A stretch of 64,000 nt of DNA from Punica granatum (taxonomy: Eukaryota; Streptophyta; Magnoliopsida; Myrtales; Lythraceae): positions 11,355,001-11,419,000 of the forward strand of contig NC_045127.1 in NCBI RefSeq assembly GCF_007655135.1, written 5' to 3'. The notes under the pieces are model-generated. The model did not search any database. It was not told the DNA's origin and was given only the letters and a program-made list of their open reading frames with translations. Both the position numbers and the translations under genes were made by a program. Below, one piece after another: positions 22,802-33,372 of this stretch. The stretch's first letter is position 1. Every line of letters begins with the position of its first letter.

Positions 22802-24616
22802 CGTTTGACCCCTAACAGAGTTAGGAACGAGTTGACTCCGAGGTGATTCGATACCAGGGGTTGGCATGGACCTTGCGGCCACATCGGACCACAAGGACTC
22901 CACAATAGTCTCAACCATAGGGGGAGCAACCTGGAAAAATGGCAAAGATGAGAGAAAAATCACCTCAAAAGTCAGCTAGAACTGAAGAAAACGATGTAGT
23001 ATGGGAATGATTGACCTGAGGAGACTTTGGGGGAGATTGGTGACTTGATATCCCCTTAGCTCAGCTCAGCCTCAGTGGAAGGAGTTGACTCGGGAGTAGA
23101 GGATTCATCCTTTCTAGGCTCTGGGACATCCTCGATACGCAGCTCATGGTGTTCACTCTAAGAGGCCTCATCTTCATTAGTAGGATGAGGACCGCCGAGA
23201 TCATGGTCTCCGCTCAATCCCTCAGCATCTTGGTCTCAAACCAACACATACAAGTTCATGACATTTAATAAATGAGAGCCAAGCACACAAGTATTTTAAG
23301 ATCAGCCATAACAGGTCCATAGCATTGGGATTTTAAGGAGTTTACCTTGGATTCTGGTGCATGGGAGCTGCTCATGGCTGAGTGGGAGGAAACCTTGGTC
23401 GGGGTTTCTTTCTCATCTTGCTTGTTCTCGGGGCGCTCGCTATCGGAGATATCGTAAGTCTCCGCGGCTTGAGAGGTAGAGTCTGAACAAAGAAGAGGAA
23501 AGAATTAGAATTTCGAAAGTAAAAGGCTAGAGGCTATAGGAAGAGGATGAGCTACTTACCCTTTGTCTTAAATATTTGAGAAGCAATCCGCCAAGATCGA
23601 AGAGCTGGTCCTGGCTGAACCTCAGTAGGTGATTTGCTGGTTTTCAAGGGTGTGGACTTCACAGTTTTCGTGGGCCTCGAAAAGCTGGAACCTTCACTCT
23701 TTCGTTTGAATTGAGCCTTGGACGGTGTTGGCTGAGGAGATGAAGCAGTAGTCACCACTTTCCCTCATTGCTTGGTGGCGTTTCCTTTGAAAGACAACCG
23801 GTCAAATAGCTGATCAGAGTCGAGATCAAAATAGTCCCGTCTGAAAGATGCTCACAACTTTGCAAACTCTGGAGAAGTGGCAGGCGGGAGGGTGAAAGTC
23901 GATATGAAGCCTTCCTCAAATCTCGGCTATTCTGTTTCTTCAGTTCCAAGATCATTTCAGGACTGTCACATGTCTCTTTCGAGTAAGAAAACGGGTTAGG
24001 AAGACATTGGACGAACCCGAACTGCCTAGCTACGTAATGAGGATTGGACATAGTACACATCTATGTCCGCCCATTTCCATTCATCTCGAGGGATAAAGAG
24101 AAGTCTGTAGATCAGGAAGGTTCTCCAGGCTACTACTGATTGGATGGTCGAATCCTCATCCAGTTCAGGGCACGGCCAAGAGGGGCAGACTTCACGGCTT
24201 TGAATGACAGGAAATTAAAATAGTTATAGTCGAGGCTAAGAAGGAGCTTCAGGCAAGTTTCCATCGTGTGCTCAGACCTTGATAATCCCTTGAACCTCAG
24301 TCCATAGCACTCGAACCCTGAGATTGATAAGGGAGCTAACCTGGTTGGAGGGAAAAGACTTGGGAAGTAAGGATATCCCCATAGCTAGAGCAACCAGAGA
24401 GGACCCAAAAGCTTCCCAAAGGGTCCAGATACTATATCGTAACAACCCTGATAAAGGAGACCGAGGGCTAGGGGAAGTAGGAGGACCTTCTTTCCAGCTG
24501 CTAGCTTCTTGGCAAGAGGTAGCGTATCAGATCGAAAATAGCCTCCAGGAGTTAAACTCAGGAACTTGCAGAGCAGAGCAGAGTAAAAGAGGTTGCTCTC
24601 CCACGCAGTTGGTTTC

Positions 24617-25056
24617 TGATGCGGTACAAAAAGCGGCAAGTCGGTACTTGGAGAAAAACAGGTTTTGACGACCCTATGTCAAGAGAAACGACATTCGGAG
24701 CAAAATTCACTGCTTTGCTGTGATTTTACGATATTTAAGGCAAATTCCATCGTTTAGAGTCTCAAACGGGCATTTTTCGTTATTTAAGGCGTTTTTGCTA
24801 TTTTAGGAAAGTTTATTTCTTTTTGTGTAATTTAGATTTTTTAAGCCCTATATAAGCTTTGTTAAGCCCTAGGCTAAAACAGTGAATTTCATATTTATCA
24901 ATAAAGTTGTGGAGCTATCGTGTTCTTTCTCCCTATCTTAGATTTGTTCGAATTTGATACCTATTTCTTGGTATTCGTAAAATCAACAGGTGATAGAAGG
25001 TTGTTGTCTGGTATTCGTGCGCGAATCAACAGATCGCAATTAGTTCCACTGCGTCA
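24617..25056 (+). mobile_element. Solo LTR (copy 1) with GTTTC target duplication
   Basis: A 440-bp segment starts TGATGCGG and ends CTGCGTCA (TG...CA). It is flanked by a perfect 5-bp duplication, GTTTC, at 24612-24616 and 25057-25061. It contains CAATAAA about 160 bp before its end, consistent with plus orientation. A homologous LTR lies at 27760-28204 with a different duplication, so this is a solo LTR and not one end of a 3-kb element. It cuts the plant-mobile-domain pseudogene. Confidence 0.92.
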
Positions 25057-25640
25057 GTTTCCCTTTGGCATTCATGTTTTGTTTTATCAAAGTAGCTTAG
25101 GATTTTTGGTTCAAGTTGGTGAAGGTCAGCTTTTCAATCTCCTTAGGAATCTCTTCATCAAAATTGATCTCCTCTACAGTGGTTGGGAAGCCCGTGAGCT
25201 AGTAAACATCTCGAAGTGTGACCGTAAGAAACCCGCAAGGGAGGATGAAGGTGTTGAGGCTCTTATCCCAAAAAGAAAGCAAGGAGGTCAAGAGGTTCAC
25301 GTCGATCTATGGGACATGGCAGGTCAGCTGTATGAAGTTGTGGATCTCCAGCCTTTTCCAAGTCTCGTTGTGGTAAACCTCGAGCCTGGCCACCCATTCT
25401 TGCCATTCTCCGATGGTGAAGGTAGGCCAAAATTTGTGTTTTTTGCTGCTCCATTGCTTCCACTCGTGGGTTTGGTTATCCTTGAAGATAGTCCTTGCAA
25501 GAGTGAAGACTGGCTGAGCTGAAGAGTATGTCTTAGTAGAGCTGCAGCAGGGTTTGAGGACTCTGGAGTCGCCGGACAGTCCCTTAGCCATGATAACTGA
25601 GGTGCTATCTGAGACCATGAGATCAAGTGGCTGTAAAATG

Positions 25641-27759
25641 AAGAAGCAAAGCATGAGAGTCAGGGCAGCCGTGTCTAAGTATCGACATGAGAAGCTAAGG
25701 CTAAGCAATACAAGCTCAGGAAAGCGTGGACATGGAAACTATGCATCGATTATATGCAATCAAAATGTAGCATCAATCAAGCAAGTGGCAGTCACAGACA
25801 TGCATAGAGCAGAGCAAGACAAAAATAAAGTTTATCTCATCCAAATGGGTCCCATTGGGTTCAGTCATGAGTTCATCAAGAAGAAAGGTTGAGATAACTC
25901 CTAGTTTCAGCTACCACAATTCATCAATCATCAAAGATTCGATCTTGAAGTCAGAACAGTTAATTAGCCGTGAGTTCCCGAGTTCTATTCTTATTTTTGA
26001 TTTCGTGCATAAATTAAATATACATGTCAGGTTCGGCTTAACATGATTTCATGCAAACCCGACGTGCGGGGGATATTGCTTACATCGATTTTTCATAATT
26101 CGTGAAAATAGCCGAGTCATGATGTGCGTGTGACTATTCGATAATTTTTCCCGAGTCTCAGAGAAATTTCGAGTCAGATTTCGAGGAAGAAGGTTGTGGA
26201 TATTGATTCGGGCCGAACCAATCAAAGCCCGAGATAGAGTCAGCCCGCTGGAAGACCAAAGCCAATGGATTGAAGTCAAGCCCATAAAAGAAAAAGAAGA
26301 GGTCCATTCTAGTGAGCCCAGCAAAGTGAGCCCATGGTGGAAGATATATACACATATATGCACATGCATAGACTTGCAGATGAGGAAGGCGATGGAAGAT
26401 ATTTCTTTGGCAGTCGAGTATTTTGAAGATTAAAGAGGCAATATCTCGTGTCATCTCGTGGCATATGAGCCGGATATCTTTTTGATTTTCTATGTATTTT
26501 GCGTATCGTTGTTACTCTCTGCACATCAATCAGTCGAACCTATACTTTCATTCTATCTTTCTTTATTGCACTTTATTTTTCTCGCACTTTCGTTTATGGC
26601 ACCTTTCAATACCCATACTTTCAATTCCCATACCTTTTATTTTCAACCGATTCCCTGAGAATCAAAACCATTGTCGTCTTTGGAGCTTTTGGGCATCAAG
26701 ACGAGGATCTATCACCCTTCGGCGCCACTAGCCGAAGTTTGCTTCACGTTCCGATTCACTTGTTCGAGTGAGCTTAATTCATCCTAGGCTCAGCTCCAAG
26801 GGCTGAGTTTGTTGGCGGAATTCTATTTGGCTGGCTCGTGAGCTGCTTGATCGGTTTCGGACTCAAGTTCGTGTTTGAGTAGGAAATATTGGTGAAGAAC
26901 CCAAATGGTTAACTCTTTGAGCCATATTATCATTTGAGGCGCGAATTATTACTTGAATTCAAATATAGCTGCCGACCAATCCCGCAGACATCTAGCCCGT
27001 GGTACACACTTTGAGTCAAATGGGCGGGCTAATTGCACGTCACATACCTTGGAACCGCTTCCTGATACGCATGGATCCTCCACGTGTTGCCAATTAAGTG
27101 GTCGTGTGAAAAAGACGTGAACAATGATACAATATGATTTCTTTTATGAATGGATAAAATAAGTTGAACATGTTCAATAATACAAAAATATACGTCTACA
27201 TAAATGAGTCTTTTCACCATATTCAGAAGGGTTATATCGGTTGAATTTGTTTAAACACAATTATTTACCGTGTCTAAATGTGTTTGTTTATTTAGATATG
27301 AAATATATTTTCCGATTAATATAATGAAATAGAGATGTAATAACTATAAAGGGATATGAATAGTCTCCATATCAAGAATAACCTGTAACTTCTTGTTTGA
27401 CTGGCGATAGCGCCACTACGCAAACATCCTCCTTCGCAGACATGAATGTATTCAGTCTCAATGCAAATACACCTAACTCTGTATCATATGTTCATGTCAT
27501 ATAATTGTAATTAGTTAAAAATTTCAACCCCTTTTGTTTATAAATAAAAATTTTCAACCCTAGCTTGAAAGTTGATGCTCTCTCTGCTTTTGTGATAGCT
27601 TATTTAATTAGAAATTGGCACGAGGCAACGCGGCGCTGTTTCAATTTCTTTTTCCCTTCAATCTAAAGGACGTCCATCAGCTCCCGTTTCACGTGAATGC
27701 CTATTATAAATATTTGACATGGTAGTATGCAGTTCATGTGATCCAACAAGAAGCAATTT
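25641..27759. other. No intact gene; unclassified repeat-like DNA
   Basis: 25709-26040 continues the upstream side of the plant-mobile-domain element without a recognisable exon. 26040-26800 has overlapping open frames on both strands and a retroelement-leader look (pyrimidine-rich 26500-26650), but no paired LTR was found. 27220-27310 has AAACACAATTATTTACCGTG-type motifs, like a hAT subterminal region. The rest shows nothing. Confidence 0.4.
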
Positions 27760-28204
27760 TGATGCGGCAGAAGACTTGGCAAGTCAGTACCTGGAAAAAA
27801 ATAGGTTTTCTTAAACCCTATTTCTAAGGAAATGGCCTCCGGAGCAAAACTCACGGCTTTGCCGTGATTTTTCGATATTTAAGGCAAATTTCATTATTTA
27901 GGGCCTTAAACAGGCAATTTATGTTAATTAGGGTGTTTTTGCACTTTTTGAAAAGTTTAGTTCTTTTATACAATTTAGGTTTTCTTAAACCTCATTTAAG
28001 CTTTCTGTAAACCCTAGGCAGGAGGGAGTCGTCTTTTGATTATCAATAAAATTCAGAGCTTTCGTGCTTTATCCAATCTCGGATTCGAGTTTGATGCATA
28101 TTTCTTGGTATTCGTAAAATCAACAGGTATAGAAGGTTATAGTTCTGGTATTCGTGCGCGAATCAACGAATCTGTAATGGTTACTCGCGTTGTACGCTGC
28201 GTCA
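27760..28204 (+). mobile_element. Solo LTR (copy 2) with AATTT target duplication
   Basis: A 445-bp segment is homologous along its whole length to the LTR at 24617-25056 (shared phrases include CGATATTTAAGGCAAATT, TTTCTTGGTATTCGTAAAAT and ATTCGTGCGCGAATCAAC). It starts TGATGCGG and ends GCTGCGTCA. It is flanked by a perfect AATTT at 27755-27759 and 28205-28209. An AATAAA lies near 28045. Confidence 0.92.
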
Positions 28205-28726
28205 AATTTCTACGTGATTTTGGGGTAACTCAAAATTGAAATTTTTTGCAGAATCTCACATTTCTCCAGGTTTAGCAAATCTCTATTGGATTCTTGTCGT
28301 CCATTTTCCTCCCATTATTTAATTATTTATATGACCTTTTTAACGCCTTTTGTCCAATCCAACAGTAATTCAGCTAAAACATCATTAATAAGAGCTCCAT
28401 TCCACGTCAATTACTGAAGCCATACATGATTCAGTAGAAGATTCTACAGTTTGAAGACGAGAGGTCATATATTTCTAATGGACGTGTCAGAAAGGGGCCA
28501 AGCTCGGCCAGGCTTATTGGGTTGGGTTACAATAAATTTTCTTCAGCCTAAGCTTGTCCAGGCACCCCCGACAGAGCCGGTACGGTTGCCCAAGCCGAGC
28601 CATTAATAGTTCTGGCAGGGCTAGCTAGCAGCACAATTGTATTGTCCCTCCTTTCCCTATAGCGGTACGTTGATGTCTGGGCATGAACGGAATTCGTTAA
28701 GGAACGAAACCATGGGAGAACAGTGT
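28205..28726. other. Gene-free DNA left of the triplication
   Basis: Unique-looking sequence between the solo LTR and the first 6-kb unit. No feature is supported. It has no counterpart to the right of the third unit. Confidence 0.5.
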
Positions 28727-29244
28727 AATGAAATATCGTTTTAGTTGTTTGGTAGCATGGAGCCAGATGACAGGATTTCATCAGTGAGGATACCACAGTT
28801 TTAGGTGTGATGAAATTCTCTTTACATGTCAATAATGAACTAAAAAGAACAATCTAAGAGACACACAGAAAAACATGCTAAGATGGTCCCAACAATATCG
28901 TCATACACAAAAATTAATTGTTAGATAAAAAATTTTAAAATTTTATATCTAACAATTAGGTAGTGAGTAAATAACCAATAAGATTCTGACTCCTAGCAAA
29001 TATCATGGTTGCACGATGTGGTCTCGCAGGCGTTATCATTTCTCCATTATTGTCTAGCATAAATGATTCCCCGAGCTTTAAGCAATCACGTGTGACTGCA
29101 TCTTTCAATACTTTTTCCTTTTTCTTTTAAATTACAATATATTCTCTCATTTTGATTGAAGAATCTTGTTCATAAGTCCGCAAAATTCCCAGAAGAACTA
29201 TTCCCCAATAATTAATTTCTTTTTTTTTTATGTGTACTGCTTAG

Positions 29245-29390
29245 TATTCAGAAATTCGATAGGTTTTGATTAGTTCAGGTTTGGAATGGATTGTCCATTA
29301 AGTGATAATATTTTCTCGATTATTGATTTTCTTCATTAAAATTTAAGACTTTACTTAAGGAAGACATGTATTGAACCACCTAAAATGATG
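29245..29390 (+). repeat. Interspersed-repeat relic in each 6-kb unit
   Basis: GTATTCAGAAATTCGATAGG through ACTTAAGGAAGACATG is a diverged copy of the family described at 60090. The same relic lies at about 35271-35420 in unit 2 and 41345-41500 in unit 3, so it was present before the triplication. Confidence 0.6.
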
Positions 29391-30172
29391 ATTCTGATAA
29401 TTTCCTTTTTCCTTCTCCATATATATGTGTGTATATATATGCTCCCATACGTTCTAGTGATCGCTGCAGAACTTCATTCCTCGCAGTTTTTTTTTTCGAT
29501 TATATAAAAAGGCTCATGGACCTACTATAATGAAATAGAAATTTTAATAACTAATAAATAGGCACAAGTGATCTCCTATAAGTATCGAATCAAAAATCTT
29601 TTAGTTAATAAGAAGAGACGTACACCACTGCGTTACACTTTCTTTTGATGGATTCGTTCCATGCTGTTTTCATCAAACGTGTTGAAAAACAAATAAATAA
29701 TATTGGAAAGCATTTCTTTTTTCTCTTGTTTCTCTCGTTTTCCTTTTGGGTAAGATATCTTTTATCTTTGGCTACAGTGCCAACAAAGGCGTTGTAAATA
29801 ATTGTAATATATCTTACAATGTTTAACCGATTCCTAATTAAACAGTCTCATCATGCACGTGACCAATAATGAGATTAATTTCCTTTTAATAAAATAACAA
29901 TTATGAGATTCTTTAGCGATTTATCCTAATCAATACATGAATAAGAAAGAACTAATAAGCTTAACGTCATGCAAAGCCTCCGAAGCAGTGGTCATATGTC
30001 TTTCATGAATATACAAGATATGCTATTCGTCTTCCTCGTTATGTTATCATCGAGGGAAAATTACATGACATCTTCATGGGTTTTAGGGGGCGAGGTAATT
30101 ATTATGTGATTGAAGAAAACGAGAGTAGTCAGTAAGTTTCAATTACTATGCCATGTCACAGTTGATGTATAC

Positions 30173-30952
30173 AATGATATGCCGAAAAGTCCTTTCTTTT
30201 GATGATTTGATTGAAGTAATATTATTGTCAACTTGGATGAAGGCAATATGTGAAGATTTTTCATACTCTGCATCGGATTTATTCCGCTCTTCTGATAGTA
30301 TTTGTAAATGGACAAATCCGAGAAGACCCCTACCAGCAATCTCTCGGTCAGTTCCTCCTTTGGCATGGTTGAAGTGGAACATGGATGGCTCTTCACTAGG
30401 GAATCCAGGACACGTGGGAATTGGAAGTGTTTTCCGCAGTTCAGCTGGGAAATTTATCTATCTCTTTGCTGCTCATTTGGTATCACTAAATAAAATCTCG
30501 CTTAGTTGTTTGCAATAAGAAGAGCTCTCCGACTGCCTGCAATTCAGTATTTTTTTTTTTGCTCTTCTCTTATTAGTGAATCGAATTCTCTGAATGTGAT
30601 TGGACGAATTAACAAGAGCATTGGTTTTCCTTGGAAATACAAGGAAATTTTCACAGACATCTATATCTTCGCTTTGCATTTCAGCTCCGTCACGCAACAA
30701 TACTTTCCCAGGGAAAATAACTGATTGGCTTACTAAATATGCGATCAACAGAGCGCAAGAATTAATAACTTGGATGTAGTTCTGTTTTTCTCGTCTTTCC
30801 CTTCTCCATTCTCTTATGCTTTCTTCGTGTGAGGCTTCCTTCTTTCCTCCTCTTTTTTGTAATCACTTAAGAACTCTTTGATCTCCATGTGACTATTGTT
30901 TCTTTACTAATGATTCTTGTGAGTTTAAAAAAAAAAATGATACTCTGAAAAG
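30173..30952 (+). mobile_element. 5'-truncated LINE with RNase H remnant, unit 1
   Basis: The body at 30190-30935 is flanked by 17-bp target duplications (AATGATATGCCGAAAAG at 30173-30189; AATGATACTCTGAAAAG at 30936-30952) and ends in an A-run. It encodes, with frameshifts, LKWNMDGSSLGNPG, SNSLNVIGRINKSIGFPWKY and AINRAQELITWM, the RNase H (RVT_3) end of a plant L1-type LINE. The AELFAIR block is interrupted by a frameshift near 30500. Confidence 0.88.
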
Positions 30953-32697
30953 AATGGCATAATGTAATGAAGAACTCTATATAGAGACATGAAGCGCCTC
31001 AGTCTGAGATAGCTGAAGTTTTGATCCGAGGATTGGATTCATCAAGGCCTCATCAAGAACATAATTAACCCTTAGTGCCGCGCAGCTCCTCGGTTTGGCC
31101 CCAATGGTCCATGCTGACCTCCTCAATCGATGCTAAGATCGGTTACCATCTAAAACCAGTGACACCCAGCCCGCACACATTCCGATTCCAGATGTATTTC
31201 GGGTTATGTGGAGCCAAACTTTGGACATTCAAATGCATAGATAGAATGATATCAGTTTCATATGATATCAGTTCCATATTCCACACTTACGTCAGCATGC
31301 TTATGCCACTACTCAAATATTATAAATATTTATTCTTGAGAAAATATGGGAAAAATTATAATATATATATAAACATACTGCGATAATAACAAATTGCAGA
31401 CGAAATATATTATTAGACCGTGGATGAACTTTACTTGCAATACAAATGTCCAAAACTCATTAAAAGAGTAAAGACTAATCTTGAAGCTTATATAAGATAA
31501 TTTCAGGCAATAAATTGATGATATTTCCTATATCACTGAAAAAAGAAAAAAAAAATCAAATATCTCACACTTTTACGCTTGTAGTGGCATGTTTGGCTTG
31601 ATAGGGTCGGGATTCCCTTCCCCAATCAACCCTAGATAAAGTGCTAAATATTCCTTCTTTGTGGTTGACCATTTGATCTTATCGGTTCCTCTTCTTTGGA
31701 CCATCGATCGATCTGCAAGGTTCCTCTTCTCAAGCAACTTTATACCTAATCTGTTAAATCTTCGTGTAGTCTCTATTTTCATGCAAAACTTTATATATAT
31801 ATATATATATAACATAAAAGCAACAATCCGCCCTTAATTAGTACGTAATTATATTAGATTAGATCTTAAATCACATACCATAGCCCTTCCCCCGTGGATT
31901 GCGCACCGGTTTTTGATATCTTTTATTCAATTCATTTGTAATAAAATATATTTAAAAGACAAATATTAATATATTATAATTGATGGGATTTCTTTTCAAT
32001 AAATTCGTATTCTAGTAATTTTAATGAAAATGAAAAATTATATGCATAATTTTAAGGTCATAACATAAACATATGAAAAACACAAATTATGAAATCACTT
32101 TCAATTCTTTTACCAAGTAATTTTTATGATGAATACACACTATGTTCGATTAAAAGCGTGTCTGCATGACTAAATCAACTATCGTATAACTTTTTAGTTT
32201 AAAATGAATTTTATCATAAATAAATATGTATATCATAATAATTTTTTTTAAAAAATAAAATTCTTTCAATAAATACTTACATTACAATAGTAATTGTAAA
32301 TATGTTATTCCTAAAAGATTATAGTCAATATTCAAGTACCCTTTTATATGTGAATTTGTTATTAAAAAATTGTACTCTTTTTAAATTTTTTTTATAGTAG
32401 ATTATAAAGGCAAGACTAAATAAATTATAGTACATAGTATAAGTTTATTTATTATTATATTATCGATGTAAAAACTTCATATGTATGTATATATATATAT
32501 ATATATATATATTAAATGGCTGCAATATTAACAAGAGATTAATACCTACAAACAACATTTATTTAAAGTATTTTAGAGCGGAAACTTATATTAGTAAAAC
32601 TTATATTTATTTTCCAATAGAATAATTTCATTATTTTTTATACGAATTTTCTTTAGGAACAAAATTATAATTGATTAACTTTATTGTACAAAATAAA

Positions 32698-32728
<31 letters not shown>

Positions 32729-32903
32729 TAACACAATTAATATATAATGAATATTTCGATTATCTTTTACGTTATGTATACTATGAATTACGTATATGAG
32801 ACCCACGCGGTCCCGTGAATTTGGATTAACATGATATGATTGTAATATTCTTTGCCCATAAAGTGAAGAGAGAAGATGAAGAGCATCTCATCCTTTGGCT
32901 TCC

Positions 32904-32910
32904 TATATAA
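32904..32910 (+). promoter_or_regulatory. TATA box of small gene 1
   Basis: TATATAA lies 148 bp before the ATG at 33058, in the phrase CTTCCTATATAATGGGG, which all three units keep. Transcription would start near 32935-32945. Confidence 0.7.
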
Positions 32911-33057
32911 TGGGGGGCTTTGCCTTCCTTGTTACATGCACCAAAACAACACTAGCAGCAAGAAATACACATAATAGAGCCCTAGTCATCACAATATCTT
33001 AACTTCTACACCCCATTACTTCCACAATCCATTGTCAGATAACCAGAAAACCAATCG

Positions 33058-33372
33058 ATGGCAGCGCCAACAAACCTAGTTCAGATTGCCCGAGAAGGCT
33101 TCGCTATGATTGATGAATTCTTTGGCCGTCAGCAGAGGACTCCATTGCCTCCACCACCTAGAGAGCCCAAGAGCTACCCATGCCATCGCCAAAAACACCC
33201 GTGCGTCTACCACTACACTGAATCTCCTCTGATCACGGAGAGGCTTCCCTATGCTCAGGCCCTCCCTAATGGGACCGTCGTTCAGCATCAGTATACATAC
33301 CAACCCAGCCCGACAATCGGATCTGTGCACGAGGTTTCTCAATATCAGGGTAGTGGTGGACAGGTCCAGTGA
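33058..33372 (+). CDS. Small hypothetical protein, tandem family member 1 (104 aa)
   Basis: A single-exon frame (MAAPTNLVQIAREG...) with the same start context (CCAATCGATGGCA) in all three units. No known domain is recognised. The protein has an amphipathic N-terminus (REGFAMIDEFFGRQQ), a Pro-rich stretch (LPPPPREP), a VYHYTESP block, a Tyr/Gln-rich HQYTYQPSP block and a conserved VHEVSQY near the end. There is no signal peptide or membrane segment. Compared with members 2 and 3 it lacks four codons after NGTVV, an in-frame change. An AATAAA follows the stop by 8 bp (33381), so polyadenylation is probably at a later site. Intact frame, conserved TATA box and in-frame indels suggest a real gene, but function is unknown. 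Confidence 0.7.
   Translation: MAAPTNLVQIAREGFAMIDEFFGRQQRTPLPPPPREPKSYPCHRQKHPCVYHYTESPLITERLPYAQALPNGTVVQHQYTYQPSPTIGSVHEVSQYQGSGGQVQ

Larger units (their letters stand above)
21990..25640 (-). pseudogene. Plant mobile domain (aminotransferase-like, MAIN-like) pseudogene, interrupted by LTRs
   Basis: Read from right to left on the minus strand. At 25618-25307 is MVSDSTSVIMAKGL... with WKQWSSKKHKFWPTF; after a stop comes FWDKSLNTFILPCGFLTVTL and, across a second stop, LTGFPTTVEE, the typical PMD N-terminal block. A solo LTR (24617-25056) then splits the frame. It resumes with LPLAKKLAAGKKVLLLP and YDIVSGPFGKLLGPLWLL near 24560-24390, and YVARQFGFVQCLP near 24030. Basic and Ser/Pro-rich tail segments follow at 23552-23758 and 21996-22467 (coiled-coil-like LELERLKLQSKINEMNRLL). 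A Copia-type LTR interrupts the tail at 22481-22801. PMD proteins occur both as host genes and inside Mutator and Gypsy elements; two stops and two insertions show this copy is dead. Confidence 0.8.

Noticed and set aside
24617..28204. The two homologous LTRs as ends of a single 3.6-kb retrotransposon
   Set aside because: Each LTR has its own different perfect 5-bp duplication (GTTTC, AATTT), and the DNA between carries plant-mobile-domain exons in the opposite sense.
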